Shown one piece after another: positions 9,030-16,517 of a stretch of DNA of 64,000 bases. Position numbers and translations under genes: made by a program. Origin of the DNA: Halorientalis marina (GTDB taxonomy: Archaea; Halobacteriota; Halobacteria; Halobacteriales; Haloarculaceae); NCBI RefSeq assembly GCF_023028345.1, contig NZ_CP095488.1, forward strand, positions 356,926 through 420,925, written 5' to 3'. Position 1 is the stretch's first letter, and the number at the start of each line of letters is the position of its first letter. Under the pieces are notes generated by a model. It saw only the letters and a program-made list of their open reading frames with translations, was not told where the DNA came from and made no database searches.

Positions 9030-9105
9030 CCATATGCATCGAGAACGCCGGTCTCAACTTCCATGAGGATGGGGTAATTGAGACCGGTCGTTTCAATGCA
9101 TATGG
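9030..9105. repeat. Full ~76-bp palindromic repeat
   Basis: The left arm CCATATGCATCGAGAACGCC followed by GGTCTCAACTT is mirrored by a right arm whose reverse complement begins CCATATGCATTGAAACGACC and continues GGTCTCAATTA, around a loop of about 12 bases (ATGAGGATGGGG). It sits between the convergent regulator (ends 9004) and ABC ATPase (ends 9158), so it could act as a two-way transcription terminator. Partial copies are at 4386-4440 and 16282-16310. Confidence 0.75.
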
Positions 9106-9157
9106 TTCTCTCTACGGATGCCTGCCAGGCGCGAATCAGTGAGTATTCGGCTCGAAA

Positions 9158-10219
9158 CTATTCACGCCCCGGGATCAAATGTATCGAATCTTGTGGAATC
9201 CGTACTTGTACCTCTGAGCCATTCTCAAGCGCCAGTCGTTCGAACGTCGGCGGACGAACGTTCGCCGTGAGAGTGATCGATCCCGCCTCAATCTCGATAT
9301 CGATTCGGTATTCGCTCCCCTCATTCAACCAGCGAGCAACTGTTCCTGTGACCGTATTTTCCGTTCGGTCACCGTCGGCAATGTATGGGGCTTCGATTTC
9401 TACCCGCGATGGATGAATACAGACCGTCACCGTCGACGTATGGATATCCGACGCGGTCGTCTGGAACTGGATATCACCAAACTGAACCGTTGTTCCGTCT
9501 GTTGTTTGGTTGATCACCGTCGCATCAAAGAGGTTCTCGTTCCCGGTAAAGCGGGCGACGAATCGGCTCGTCGGTCGAGTGAGCACAGTCGACGGCGGGC
9601 CTACTTGTTCGAGGTCACCATCGCGAACGATAGCGATTCGATCACCGAGTGCCGTTGCCGTCCGCTGGTCATGCGTGACGTAGAGAATCGGAATTTCGAG
9701 CGATTCGAACAGACTGTGCAGTTCATCTCGAAGCCGTTTCCGAATCGGCGCGTCGAGACTCGACAACGGCTCATCGAGGAGTAGCACGTCCGGGTCAGTC
9801 GCCAACGTTCGTGCGAGTGCCACTCGTTGTCGTTCTCCACCGGAGAGGGTCGGAGGCTTTCTATCGAGCACGTCCTCTAATTCGAGAAGCGTCGCAAGCT
9901 CATCCACGCGCTCGCTGGCTGTGGCCGCGTATTCGATGTTTTTCCGGGCGGTCATGTGTGGGAAGAGCGCTCCCTCCTGGAAGACCATCCCCACGTGTCG
10001 ATCTTCGAGTGGTAAGCCAACCAGTTCTCGCCCATCGAGCTGAATCGATCCCGAATTGGGGCTGTTGATCCCGGCGATTAGCGAGAGGAGCGTTGTCTTC
10101 CCGCTGCCGGACGGTCCTAGGACGGCAAGCACTTCATCCTCGACCGTCAGGTCCACCGAGCCGAAGTCGAACTGGCCGTAGGCTTTGCGAAGTCGAGAGA
10201 GTTCGAGTGTCATTCCCAT
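9158..10219 (-). CDS. Molybdate/tungstate-type ABC transporter ATPase
   Basis: 353 residues. Walker A is GPSGSGKTTLLSLIAG (about residues 34-49), the Q-loop is in MVFQEGALF, the signature is LSGGERQRVALARTL, Walker B is VLLLDEPLSSLDAP and the switch His is in LYVTHDQRTA. The last 120 or so residues (NENLFDATVINQT ... VTVCIHPSRVEIEAP ... TVARWLNEGSEYRIDIEI) form a TOBE-like regulatory domain, as in ModC/WtpC. It overlaps the permease gene by 10 bases, so the three genes are likely one transcript. It powers uptake of the oxyanion captured by the binding protein. Sulfate is a less likely substrate given the Tfx regulator. Confidence 0.88.
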   Translation of the reverse strand: MGMTLELSRLRKAYGQFDFGSVDLTVEDEVLAVLGPSGSGKTTLLSLIAGINSPNSGSIQLDGRELVGLPLEDRHVGMVFQEGALFPHMTARKNIEYAATASERVDELATLLELEDVLDRKPPTLSGGERQRVALARTLATDPDVLLLDEPLSSLDAPIRKRLRDELHSLFESLEIPILYVTHDQRTATALGDRIAIVRDGDLEQVGPPSTVLTRPTSRFVARFTGNENLFDATVINQTTDGTTVQFGDIQFQTTASDIHTSTVTVCIHPSRVEIEAPYIADGDRTENTVTGTVARWLNEGSEYRIDIEIEAGSITLTANVRPPTFERLALENGSEVQVRIPQDSIHLIPGRE

Positions 10220-11025
10220 GGGTTCGAGGCGACGGTATTGAGAATCAACAGGGCCGCGGCAGCGATCAGTACTAACAGTATCGCCACCGGATAGGCGTTG
10301 TCCAAGCCGAGTTCGATAAACGCCACCCAGATCTGGACCGGCATCGTCCGGGGATAGTACGCCAGCATCATCGTCGCGCCGAACTCACCGATCGCTCTTG
10401 CGAAGGCAAGCGTTATGCCAGCAAGAATCCCTGGACCTGCAAGGGGCAGCGTCACATTACGGGCGGTCGTCCATCGACCCTTTCCGAGCGAGCGAGAGGC
10501 ATATTCGAGCGTCTGATCGACGCTTTCGAACGCTGCTTTCGCGGTGACGACCACGAACGGCGACGCGACGAATGTCTGGGCCAGTACCACCCCAGCGAGC
10601 GACCGTGTGAGTGGGAACCCGGCAGCAATCGCGGCTTCACCGAGCGGCGAGCTGGGGCCGAAGACAGTGAGCAACACGATTCCGCCGACCGTCGGGGGGA
10701 GCACCAAGGGGAGGACCACGGCTGCGAGGACTATCTTCGTTACAGCCCCGTCGGTGCGTGCGAGCCAGTACGCGAGCGGCAAGCCGAACAGGGTGGCGGT
10801 GACTGTGCTAATCGACGCCGACAGAAGCGACGTCGTCGCCGAATCTACGACGGTCGGATTGTTCATCCGAGCAAGAATCTCTCCGGCCGGTACCGAGAGA
10901 AACAGCGAGACTAGTGGCACCACATAATACAGGAGTAGCACGCCCCCGAGGACGAGCGCAACGCTGAGCCAGTCGAACCCGAACGTGCCCGTTCCCGATC
11001 GCTTCGAGTGTGAACCTGTCGCCAT
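10210..11025 (-). CDS. Molybdate/tungstate-type ABC transporter permease
   Basis: 271 residues with about six membrane helices (for example LSVALVLGGVLLLYYVVPLVSLFL and IVLAAVVLPLVLPPTVGGIVLL). The cytoplasmic coupling motif is RSLGKGRWTTARNVTLPLAGPGILAGITLAFARAIGEFGA, split here as EYASRSLGKGRW and GPGILAGITLAFARAIGEFG, the EAA loop and following helix typical of ModB/CysW-type permeases; GEFGATMM is especially ModB/WtpB-like. Start abuts the binding-protein stop with no gap and the end overlaps the ATPase. It forms the membrane channel, presumably as a dimer. Confidence 0.87.
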   Translation of the reverse strand: MATGSHSKRSGTGTFGFDWLSVALVLGGVLLLYYVVPLVSLFLSVPAGEILARMNNPTVVDSATTSLLSASISTVTATLFGLPLAYWLARTDGAVTKIVLAAVVLPLVLPPTVGGIVLLTVFGPSSPLGEAAIAAGFPLTRSLAGVVLAQTFVASPFVVVTAKAAFESVDQTLEYASRSLGKGRWTTARNVTLPLAGPGILAGITLAFARAIGEFGATMMLAYYPRTMPVQIWVAFIELGLDNAYPVAILLVLIAAAALLILNTVASNPWE

Positions 11026-12039
11026 TCAAATCAGGACAGTGATGTCCGAGACCGTCGACGATAGCTCTCTGTGGGGTCCGCCGATTTGGGATTGAGTCCC
11101 GCCGGATTGGTCGGTTGCCTGTCTGATACTCTGGGGCACGTCGCCCGTATAGGCGGGAAATTGATCGCGCAGCAGGAATCCGTACTCTTCGAGATAACTC
11201 CCGGTCGTATGGACGTCGAACACGGAAACGGCAGCGTCGCTCATGTGCCGAATGGTCGAGCCGTAACTGATGAGCCCGCCCTGGATTTCCTGGCCGCTCG
11301 GCAGTGTGTACGAGGTCGTTGAGTACCAATCCTCGGCATACTGTGGATTACTCAGATTGATCTGGTCCGGCAACTCGATGTACTCGTAATCGCGTTGGAC
11401 GGCCATGTTGCGGTAGGCGATTGCAGCGTCGATGGAACCAGTCTCGAATTGACTGATCAACGATGTTTCGGGATAGATCTGATCCTGTTGGAGGATCTGT
11501 TCTCTGAGACTCGATACGTCGTCGTAGTAGCGTGAGGCGAGTTCGAGCATGAAGAGTGCACGATATCCAAGCGGGTCTTGGTCGGGGTCGGTTCGTCCGA
11601 TGTTCACGTTCCCGTGGACCATTGGTTCGTACCAACTCTCGGTTCCGGCATCGGTCAGACGGTCCCCGCCATCTGTGTCCGGATTGTACGCGATGACGAC
11701 CGAATTGCTGGTAAACACGGAGTGCCACGACGGTGAGAGTGGCTCTTCAAAGAGCGCCACGTCGGCGACTGAGACGATATCGGGATCGCGTTGCCCTTCA
11801 TCGATCATCCGAGCGACGGTTGCAGAGCCGTGTGCCTCGATCTCAACTGGGACATCCACAGCAGGCTTGAGTCCGTTAGCTAGTGCGTTCTGGAGGCTGC
11901 CAGCTGCGAGGATGGCAACCGTCGTCGGTTGGCTACGATCTCGACTGCTCCCACTTGTACAGCCTGCAATACCAGCGACGGCCGCCGTGCCAGCAGTCAG
12001 GAGAAATCGTCGTCGCGCAGTAGGAGATCCATCAGTCAT
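11026..12039 (-). CDS. Molybdate/tungstate-binding lipoprotein (WtpA/ModA-like)
   Basis: 337 residues. The start MTDGSPTARRRFLLTAGTAA is a Tat signal and GIAGCTSG a haloarchaeal lipobox, so the mature protein hangs outside the membrane. The ligand-binding region follows the ModA/WtpA pattern: AAGSLQNAL, EAHGSATVARMIDEG with DIVSVADVALF, and a C-terminal DAAIAYRNMAVQ. Compared with ModA, the HGS-ARMI-EG and SVAD blocks look closer to WtpA, the archaeal tungstate/molybdate binder, but the sequence alone does not decide between the two oxyanions. It is the first gene of a three-gene operon and is divergent from a Tfx-family regulator across a 63-base gap that contains a perfect inverted repeat. 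Confidence 0.82.
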   Translation of the reverse strand: MTDGSPTARRRFLLTAGTAAVAGIAGCTSGSSRDRSQPTTVAILAAGSLQNALANGLKPAVDVPVEIEAHGSATVARMIDEGQRDPDIVSVADVALFEEPLSPSWHSVFTSNSVVIAYNPDTDGGDRLTDAGTESWYEPMVHGNVNIGRTDPDQDPLGYRALFMLELASRYYDDVSSLREQILQQDQIYPETSLISQFETGSIDAAIAYRNMAVQRDYEYIELPDQINLSNPQYAEDWYSTTSYTLPSGQEIQGGLISYGSTIRHMSDAAVSVFDVHTTGSYLEEYGFLLRDQFPAYTGDVPQSIRQATDQSGGTQSQIGGPHRELSSTVSDITVLI

Positions 12040-12058
12040 CCATGCGAGATAGAGAAAC

Positions 12059-12084
12059 GTTTGAGAGAAAAGCTTATCTCAAAC
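12059..12084. promoter_or_regulatory. Perfect 8-bp inverted repeat, likely operator
   Basis: GTTTGAGA at 12059-12066 and TCTCAAAC at 12077-12084 are exact inverted copies with a 10-base spacer. They occupy the core of the 63-base gap between the binding-protein gene (starts 12039, minus) and the Tfx gene (starts 12103, plus), 19-45 bases from either start, where bound protein would affect both promoters. It is the natural candidate site for the Tfx-family regulator next door. Confidence 0.6.
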
Positions 12085-12102
12085 ACATCTATTTGACTCT
12101 AT

Positions 12103-12528
12103 ATGACCTCTGCAGAATCGACGACATTGACTGAGCGGCAGGTGGAAGTGCTCGAACTCCGAGAGCAAGGGCAAACACAGCAGGAAGTTGCGGACCGGCT
12201 GGGGACAACCGACTCGAATATCAGTGCTATCGAACGAGCGGCAGAACAGAACATCGAAAAAGCTCGTCGAACATTAGAACTCGTCCGGACGATTCGGTCG
12301 CCGATCCAGTTTTCTGTCTCTCCGGGGACAAGTTTTGATAAGTTAGTTGCCAGCGTCTATTCACACGCAGACGAAGCTGGTATCAAAATCGCTTACTGTC
12401 GTCCAGAACTCTATACCCATCTCTATGGGGTTCTCGAAGAGTGTACGAACCAGAACGAACTGAAGACGACTATTGATGTCGGAATTACTAACGAAGGCGA
12501 GGTGAGGGTTTTCACCGAGGATTTCTGA
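12103..12528 (+). CDS. Tfx-family transcriptional regulator
   Basis: 141 residues. The N-terminal helix-turn-helix LTERQVEVLELREQGQTQQEVADRLGTTDSNISAIERAAEQNI matches the Tfx DNA-binding family (key residues LTxRQxEVLxLR ... TxxNISxIE). The rest (LELVRTIRSPIQFSVSPGT ... VFTEDF) matches the Tfx C-terminal domain. The founding Tfx of Methanothermobacter binds downstream of the promoter of the molybdenum formylmethanofuran dehydrogenase operon, so the family is linked to molybdenum. Divergence here from a molybdate/tungstate-type transporter strongly suggests it controls that operon and itself through the inverted repeat at 12059-12084. A TATA-like CTATTTGACTC lies close to the ATG. Confidence 0.85.
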   Translation: MTSAESTTLTERQVEVLELREQGQTQQEVADRLGTTDSNISAIERAAEQNIEKARRTLELVRTIRSPIQFSVSPGTSFDKLVASVYSHADEAGIKIAYCRPELYTHLYGVLEECTNQNELKTTIDVGITNEGEVRVFTEDF

Positions 12529-12530
12529 GT

Positions 12531-12834
12531 GTGGCGTCGGCTCGTAATTCTCAGCGAACTGTTTTTCGACGTATCGCTCAGCGTTCGTACGCTAAGTGGC
12601 CCGTGTACGACTCGCCACCGCTGTACGATCGGACCTCGCTCGCTGGGCTGGAATCGGACGTACGTGTCGTATCAGAAACCTGGTTTGACCACGACGAACA
12701 CGACTCGATAGATCCATCTATCGAATCCTCGTACAACCCCGAATCATTCCGTACGCAGAGCAAACAGGGGATCCCCAGTAGTGCCAGCTGCTCGATAACG
12801 AAGTCACATACATACTCAGAATCCACCTCGCGCT
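12531..12834 (+). pseudogene. N-terminal fragment of an IS4-type transposase
   Basis: The plus-strand frame from 12531 reads SQRTVFRRIAQRSYAKWP and then VYDSPPLYDRTSLAGLESDV, followed by RVVSETWFDHDEHDSI. This aligns with RTVFRQITQESYIDWP, AYESTPMFDRSSLAAVEADV and RVVADTWFQ of the broken transposase at 4618-6318. Similarity fades after about 12700; the remaining 130 bases keep only weak traces in other frames. The piece starts two bases after the Tfx stop codon and ends where the 383-bp repeat begins, so it is a leftover of a second, older insertion-sequence copy. It cannot encode a working transposase. Confidence 0.65.
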
Positions 12835-13217
12835 GTAACCGACCCCTCCCTACTTCGCTCGGTCTTGCGACCTCGCTCGTTGAGGGAGGGGCTTTGATGT
12901 GGGACTCGCCCTCAGTTGTCGCCGGGAAGGAAGGTCGTTCCTCACCCGTACCGAACGACCTTCGGGGTCGGCGCCCCCACCATTCAGGGGCCGGGCTACT
13001 GCGGCCCGTGATACCGGCGACGTGTGCGACGGTATCACTGACTACTGATACGGTGGCCCCCGAAAAAACCCCTTCGGATAGCGAGTCTATCAGCGACAAC
13101 ACCGATGTTCGTTTCCCACCGTGTCGGCTTCCTCTCCGGCCTACTCGCTTCGTGCTTCCGACCAGTCGGAAGCCCTCGCTTCTTGAGGCCGGAGGCTCCG
13201 CCTCGGAAAATGCTGAA
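12835..13217 (-). mobile_element. 383-bp mobile repeat with IS200/IS605-like hairpin ends, copy 1
   Basis: This 383-base block recurs at 21397-21779 with only four mismatches, all near 13180-13192. Read on the minus strand it begins with a hairpin (CCGAGGCGGAGCCTC) and ends with a strong one in which CCCCTCCC (loop with CAACGAGCGAGG) pairs with GGGAGGGG. That end matches the organisation of the IS200/IS605-type right ends at 39033-39094 and 39341-39396. The interior is GC-rich and full of short inverted repeats (for example CTTCCGACTGGTCGGAAG). Minus-strand open frames cross it but resemble nothing I know. It is best read as a non-autonomous element, possibly yielding a structured RNA. Confidence 0.65.
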
Positions 13218-13356
13218 CCGATTCGATAGCTGTACGAAAATTCGATGGTTGGACGCGAACGCCTTACTAAGGCTGTCTCAACCCTCTATCTGCAATGGCA
13301 GAACGCAACGACCGACACGTCGAAGATAGTGGTCCTGAACCGGGGGGTAGCTAATT

Positions 13357-13677
13357 ATGCGCGTTCCCGCCCCGAAAAACAAACTCGTCGCCTTCACGCT
13401 CGTCGGTGCGCTCCTCACAGCTGGTGTCGCCGGGGCCCTTGCGCTGCCCGGTGGCGGCCTCGCGCAGGCTGGCGAGCAACCTAACTCACCAGATACGCCC
13501 GCGTCAGACGCCTCACAACAGGTTACTGCGGATGCGCCGACGCCGAATCAGGAGTTCACCCCAGCAGTCCAGACACGGTCCGGATACGAGGACGGAGAAC
13601 ACGAGGAGTATGAAGAGGACGACGAGGAAGAATACGAAAAGGAGCACGAGGACGAAGAACACGAAGAGGACGAGTGA
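13357..13677 (+). CDS. Exported small protein with acidic tail
   Basis: 106 residues. A basic N-terminus and hydrophobic stretch (KNKLVAFTLVGALLTAGVAG) ending in a small-residue site (GLAQAGE) form a signal peptide or anchor. The remainder is Pro/Thr/Gln-rich and then almost purely acidic (EYEEDDEEEYEKEHEDEEHE), which could bind cations or simply keep the protein soluble in high salt. The stop overlaps the ApbE gene by 4 bases, so it is probably its operon partner. I see no ApbE flavinylation motif in it. Function unknown. Confidence 0.7.
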   Translation: MRVPAPKNKLVAFTLVGALLTAGVAGALALPGGGLAQAGEQPNSPDTPASDASQQVTADAPTPNQEFTPAVQTRSGYEDGEHEEYEEDDEEEYEKEHEDEEHEEDE

Positions 13678-14552
13678 CCGAGATGATGGGATCGCTCGCA
13701 TCGGTCTACGAACGGTTCGGGGACACCTACCGCGAGTTCGAGTGTTGTGACACGATGTTTCGGATTCAGGCGACGGGCGTTCGGGCCGAGGCTGGGGCAA
13801 CTGCGGCCCGAAAAACGGCTGAATCACTCGAAGCCCAGCTGAACGCCTTCGATGCGGCGAGTGCCGTCAGCCAGCTCAACCGTGAAGGAGAAGTCAGGAA
13901 CGAACACGTTGCCCGAATCGTTCGCCGTGGAATCGAATACAACGACCGGACCGGTGGGGTGTTCGATATTCACCAGGGACGCGTCGAACAAGGCCTCAAA
14001 ACGTTCTTGCGTGGTGACAGTGAGACACCACCAACGGAGTTTGATACCGGAACTGTCCGAACCAGCGGATCTCACATCACGACCGACGTCGAACTCGACC
14101 TGAATGGCCTCGCCAAAGGATACATCGTGGATCGAACCGCCGAGACGCTCACGGGACTCGGCCGATGCGGGTTCGTCAGTGGTGGAGGGGATATGTCTCC
14201 ACCGGCGGGACCGGTCGCCATCGAGAGCCCATACGGTGACGACACACCGCTGAAGGTCCTCGACACGGACTGGTACGTCGCAACATCCGGCGGATACCGA
14301 CGGTCGCGAAACGGTACTGACCACGTCTACGATCCGACCACCGAATCGCTCGGCTCTCGCCATGAATCGGTCACCGTCGTGGCGCGCCGAGACTGTATGG
14401 AAGCCGACGCCCTGGCGACGACTCTCGCGGCACTCCCACTTGCCAAGGCAAGCGAATTAGCATCGGAGTGGGAGGGTCTGGAGGCGCTCATCATCCACGA
14501 TGGTGTCTTTCATACGACAGATGGCTTTGAGACACATGTCCTGGACACATAA
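13674..14552 (+). CDS. apbE: ApbE-like FAD:protein FMN transferase
   Basis: 292 residues. ApbE landmarks are present in order: CCDTMFRIQA near the N-terminus, LDNxxAxSxV-like LNAFDAASAVSQLNREGEV, the nucleotide-binding LDLNGLAKGYIVDRTAETL, CGFVSGGGDM, the TSGGYRR segment, DHVYDPTT and the metal-ligand region MEADALATTL. ApbE uses FAD to attach FMN covalently to a Ser/Thr of partner proteins outside the membrane. No signal peptide or lipobox is visible, unlike many bacterial members. It sits between an exported acidic protein, a calcium-binding-repeat protein and a haem-type membrane protein, which together look like an extracytoplasmic electron-transfer module. No flavinylation-motif target is evident among the neighbours. 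Confidence 0.85.
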   Translation: MTEMMGSLASVYERFGDTYREFECCDTMFRIQATGVRAEAGATAARKTAESLEAQLNAFDAASAVSQLNREGEVRNEHVARIVRRGIEYNDRTGGVFDIHQGRVEQGLKTFLRGDSETPPTEFDTGTVRTSGSHITTDVELDLNGLAKGYIVDRTAETLTGLGRCGFVSGGGDMSPPAGPVAIESPYGDDTPLKVLDTDWYVATSGGYRRSRNGTDHVYDPTTESLGSRHESVTVVARRDCMEADALATTLAALPLAKASELASEWEGLEALIIHDGVFHTTDGFETHVLDT

Positions 14553-14823
14553 GCAACGAATCACCGTCGTGGCGATGGTCGTCTTAGTGGTGGCTGTCCC
14601 TGCTCTTTGGCAGATCGGAGACGTGCGTGCCGCCCAAGCGACCGAACAAAAACAAAGCGACCTCGTCGACCAGACCGTTTCGACGCGACAGGCCCCAGCC
14701 GATTACGATGGTGACGGCATCAACGACTCCGCGGATAAGTGTCCGACACGACCGGAAAGGAAGAACGGGTTCCGGGACGCTGACGGCTGTCCCGATGTCG
14801 TCGAAACGACGGGGGCATCGTGA
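14536..14823 (+). CDS. Membrane-anchored protein with thrombospondin type 3 calcium repeat
   Basis: 95 residues from ATG 14536, overlapping the ApbE end by 17 bases. The N-terminus (ITVVAMVVLVVAVPALWQI) is a signal or membrane anchor. The C-terminal half (DYDGDGINDSADKCPTRPE, then GFRDADGCPD) is one thrombospondin type 3 repeat, an Asp-rich loop that binds Ca2+ and often carries a disulfide. It is therefore likely exposed outside the cell. Tight coupling with apbE and the following membrane protein (4-base overlap) suggests a shared complex. Confidence 0.7.
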   Translation: MSWTHKQRITVVAMVVLVVAVPALWQIGDVRAAQATEQKQSDLVDQTVSTRQAPADYDGDGINDSADKCPTRPERKNGFRDADGCPDVVETTGAS

Positions 14824-15365
14824 TGGCACAGCTCGTCTGGCTCCTCGACCGAGGTGCCGCACTCGTGACGTATCCGGCGTTGTATCTGGCAGTTCTCACG
14901 GGAATCCTCTACAACACGGAGTCGTTTGGAATGCTCCACGAGGCCGCTCAACGAATCCATATCGAACTCTCCGTGTTCGCGATGATCGTCACGTTGCTAC
15001 ATGCGGGACTCGGTGTACTTGATGCGTGGTTCGTCGTCACCGGACAGGTTCCAGCGCCGGCATACTCGATGCCGTACTTTCTCGGCGGCGTCGCCGTAGG
15101 TGCGGGGGCACTGCTCATGCTCGTCGTCGCGGTGCTTGGCTTTACTGACGCAAAACGCTTCCATCGCCCCTGGGGCCCACGCGTCGTCCACTCATTCGCA
15201 TATGCTGGGTTCGCCTTCGGGACAATTCACGCGGCCGCAATCGGGACTGATCTGACGGGACTCATCCGTCCTCTGCTGGGACCCTCAGTGGCGTTTCTCG
15301 TGTACGTGCTCCTGTTGCGTCTGTTGGTGCTTCGAGGGATTCCGTCGAACACGACTCCGGGTTAG
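14823..15365 (+). CDS. Ferric-reductase-like / cytochrome b-type membrane protein
   Basis: 180 residues from ATG 14823 (a GTG three bases earlier is possible). About five membrane helices are evident, for example TYPALYLAVLTGILY, LSVFAMIVTLLHAGLGVLDAWF and GVAVGAGALLMLVVAVLGF. Histidines are placed on opposed helices: QRIHIELS, TLLHAGLG, RVVHSFAYAG and GTIHAAAIG, the spacing expected for bis-His haem b ligands in ferric-reductase/YedZ-type domains. It overlaps the preceding gene by one base and converges with the winged-helix regulator by 4 bases. With ApbE next to it, it may carry electrons across the membrane to a flavinylated partner; the partner is not identified. Confidence 0.72.
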   Translation: MAQLVWLLDRGAALVTYPALYLAVLTGILYNTESFGMLHEAAQRIHIELSVFAMIVTLLHAGLGVLDAWFVVTGQVPAPAYSMPYFLGGVAVGAGALLMLVVAVLGFTDAKRFHRPWGPRVVHSFAYAGFAFGTIHAAAIGTDLTGLIRPLLGPSVAFLVYVLLLRLLVLRGIPSNTTPG

Positions 15366-15883
15366 TAGCTGTCCCAAAGGCCTAGGATACGGTCGACGAC
15401 TTTGTCTGTGAACGAGCGCCGGTGAACCGTGTAGAGGTAGTTGACGCGATCGGGATCTCTGACTTCGTAGACGACACTTCGGCCGTCGCGTTCTTTCGTG
15501 ACGAGGTCAGCCTCGGCGAGCTTCGAAAGATGCCACGAGACGGTCGATTGCGCCTTGTCGAGGCGGTCGCTGAGTTCGGTTGTCGAGAGCGGACCGTCCG
15601 TGAGAAGATGTGCGAGGATGCGGCGACTGTATTCCCGGCGCAGCGCGTTCATCACTGTTCGATCGGCTTCGTCGAACTCGGCAGCCGGATAGTACCGCGT
15701 GTACTTGCCGTCGTCCGAGACGTCGATCAGGTCCTCATCGGCGAGCCACCTGAGCTGGTACTGGAGCGTCCCTTGTGCGTACTCAAGATCGTCGAGGAGC
15801 GCGCGAAAGTGAATTCCGGGCGTCCCGGCTATCCGCTGGTAGATTTCCCGCCGAGAGGCCAATTCGAGATCCGAGTCCGACAT
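15362..15883 (-). CDS. Tandem winged-helix transcriptional regulator
   Basis: 173 residues with two winged-helix domains. The first is REIYQRIAGTPGIHFRALLDDLEYAQGTLQYQLRWLADEDLI with the wing DGKYTRYYP; the second is ALRREYSRRILAHLLTDGPLSTTELSDRLDKAQSTVSWHLSKLAEADLV with the wing RDGRSVVYEV. This two-domain form (often annotated MarR/ArsR-like) is frequent in haloarchaea, where such proteins respond to redox or envelope signals. It is followed upstream by a small membrane-protein gene only 3 bases away on the same strand, and converges with the flavin/haem module. Regulation of that module is a guess. Confidence 0.8.
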   Translation of the reverse strand: MSDSDLELASRREIYQRIAGTPGIHFRALLDDLEYAQGTLQYQLRWLADEDLIDVSDDGKYTRYYPAAEFDEADRTVMNALRREYSRRILAHLLTDGPLSTTELSDRLDKAQSTVSWHLSKLAEADLVTKERDGRSVVYEVRDPDRVNYLYTVHRRSFTDKVVDRILGLWDSY

Positions 15884-15886
15884 TGC

Positions 15887-16174
15887 TCAGTCCCGCGTCA
15901 AAGCGACGAAAAACGCCAGGAGGCCACCGAGGATCAGGATTGCACTCCCGTGTTCGAGTAATTCCAGCGTCGCGTACGGGAAGTACGGGAGCAGCGGGTA
16001 CTCGAGAAACACGATGAGTCCGTAGACGGCGAACATCGCGTACCCGAGCGTAACGATCCACATACGACGATCACGTTCCCGGCGCCATGCGAGGAAGCTG
16101 AGTACACTCAGGCCTGCAGCGAGGACGAAGATACCCAGACTAACGTATTGTTCGAGGAGTTGAGCGAGTGGCAT
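15887..16174 (-). CDS. Small three-helix membrane protein (DUF7521-like)
   Basis: 95 residues from ATG 16174; a longer frame exists but adds an unlikely hydrophilic leader. Three membrane segments are clear: VSLGIFVLAAGLSVLSFLAW, WIVTLGYAMFAVYGLIVFL and SAILILGGLLAFFVALT, with the basic loop RRERDRR after the first, placing that loop inside. Small proteins of this shape often lie next to tandem winged-helix regulators in haloarchaea (DUF7521 as I recall it). The gene ends 3 bases before the regulator's start, so the two are co-transcribed, with the membrane protein first. It could be a sensor partner; no function is established. Confidence 0.65.
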   Translation of the reverse strand: MPLAQLLEQYVSLGIFVLAAGLSVLSFLAWRRERDRRMWIVTLGYAMFAVYGLIVFLEYPLLPYFPYATLELLEHGSAILILGGLLAFFVALTRD

Positions 16175-16281
16175 ACGTTGTACCTGTACACACGGCCGGT
16201 GCGACGTGCTCGGCGATCGATACAATTCAATCGAAGGGAGTAGCGGGGAAAACGATTGGCGTTCAACCGTCGAATCCAATC

Positions 16282-16310
16282 TTATGCATTGAGATGACCG
16301 GCCTCAACCA
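16282..16310. repeat. Half copy of the dispersed palindrome
   Basis: TTATGCATTGAGATGACCGG followed by CCTCAACCA matches the left arm of the 9030-9105 palindrome and is closest to the partial copy at 4386. No loop or right arm follows. The rest of the 343-base gap from 16175 to 16517 shows no gene; GCGCCCTGTGTTCAGCAT near 16450 faintly recalls the TATTCAGCA repeat family but is too weak to call. Confidence 0.65.
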
Positions 16311-16517
16311 ATGGTTCGCTACATTTCTCTTCGAGGAGTTCAGTAGACGCTCAATACTGGCCTCCAAGCAAGAGACCCGACTCTTCAGGTGAGAATACCC
16401 ATTGTTCCCACGGGGGTTCGTTGTTTGTAACAGCGTGGTCACGTGACTGCGCGCCCTGTGTTCAGCATATTTCGTGAACCGGCCCTTTTTTGAAACACGG
16501 AGGTGACACGCCGCGGT

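Noticed and set aside
12578..13102. Long minus-strand frames repeated in both copies of the 383-bp element.
   Set aside because: They begin and end differently in the two copies because flanks differ, the sequence resembles no protein, and structure in the DNA explains the open frames.
16450..16470. GCGCCCTGTGTTCAGCAT as a further TATTCAGCA-family copy.
   Set aside because: The core differs and the flank match is weak.
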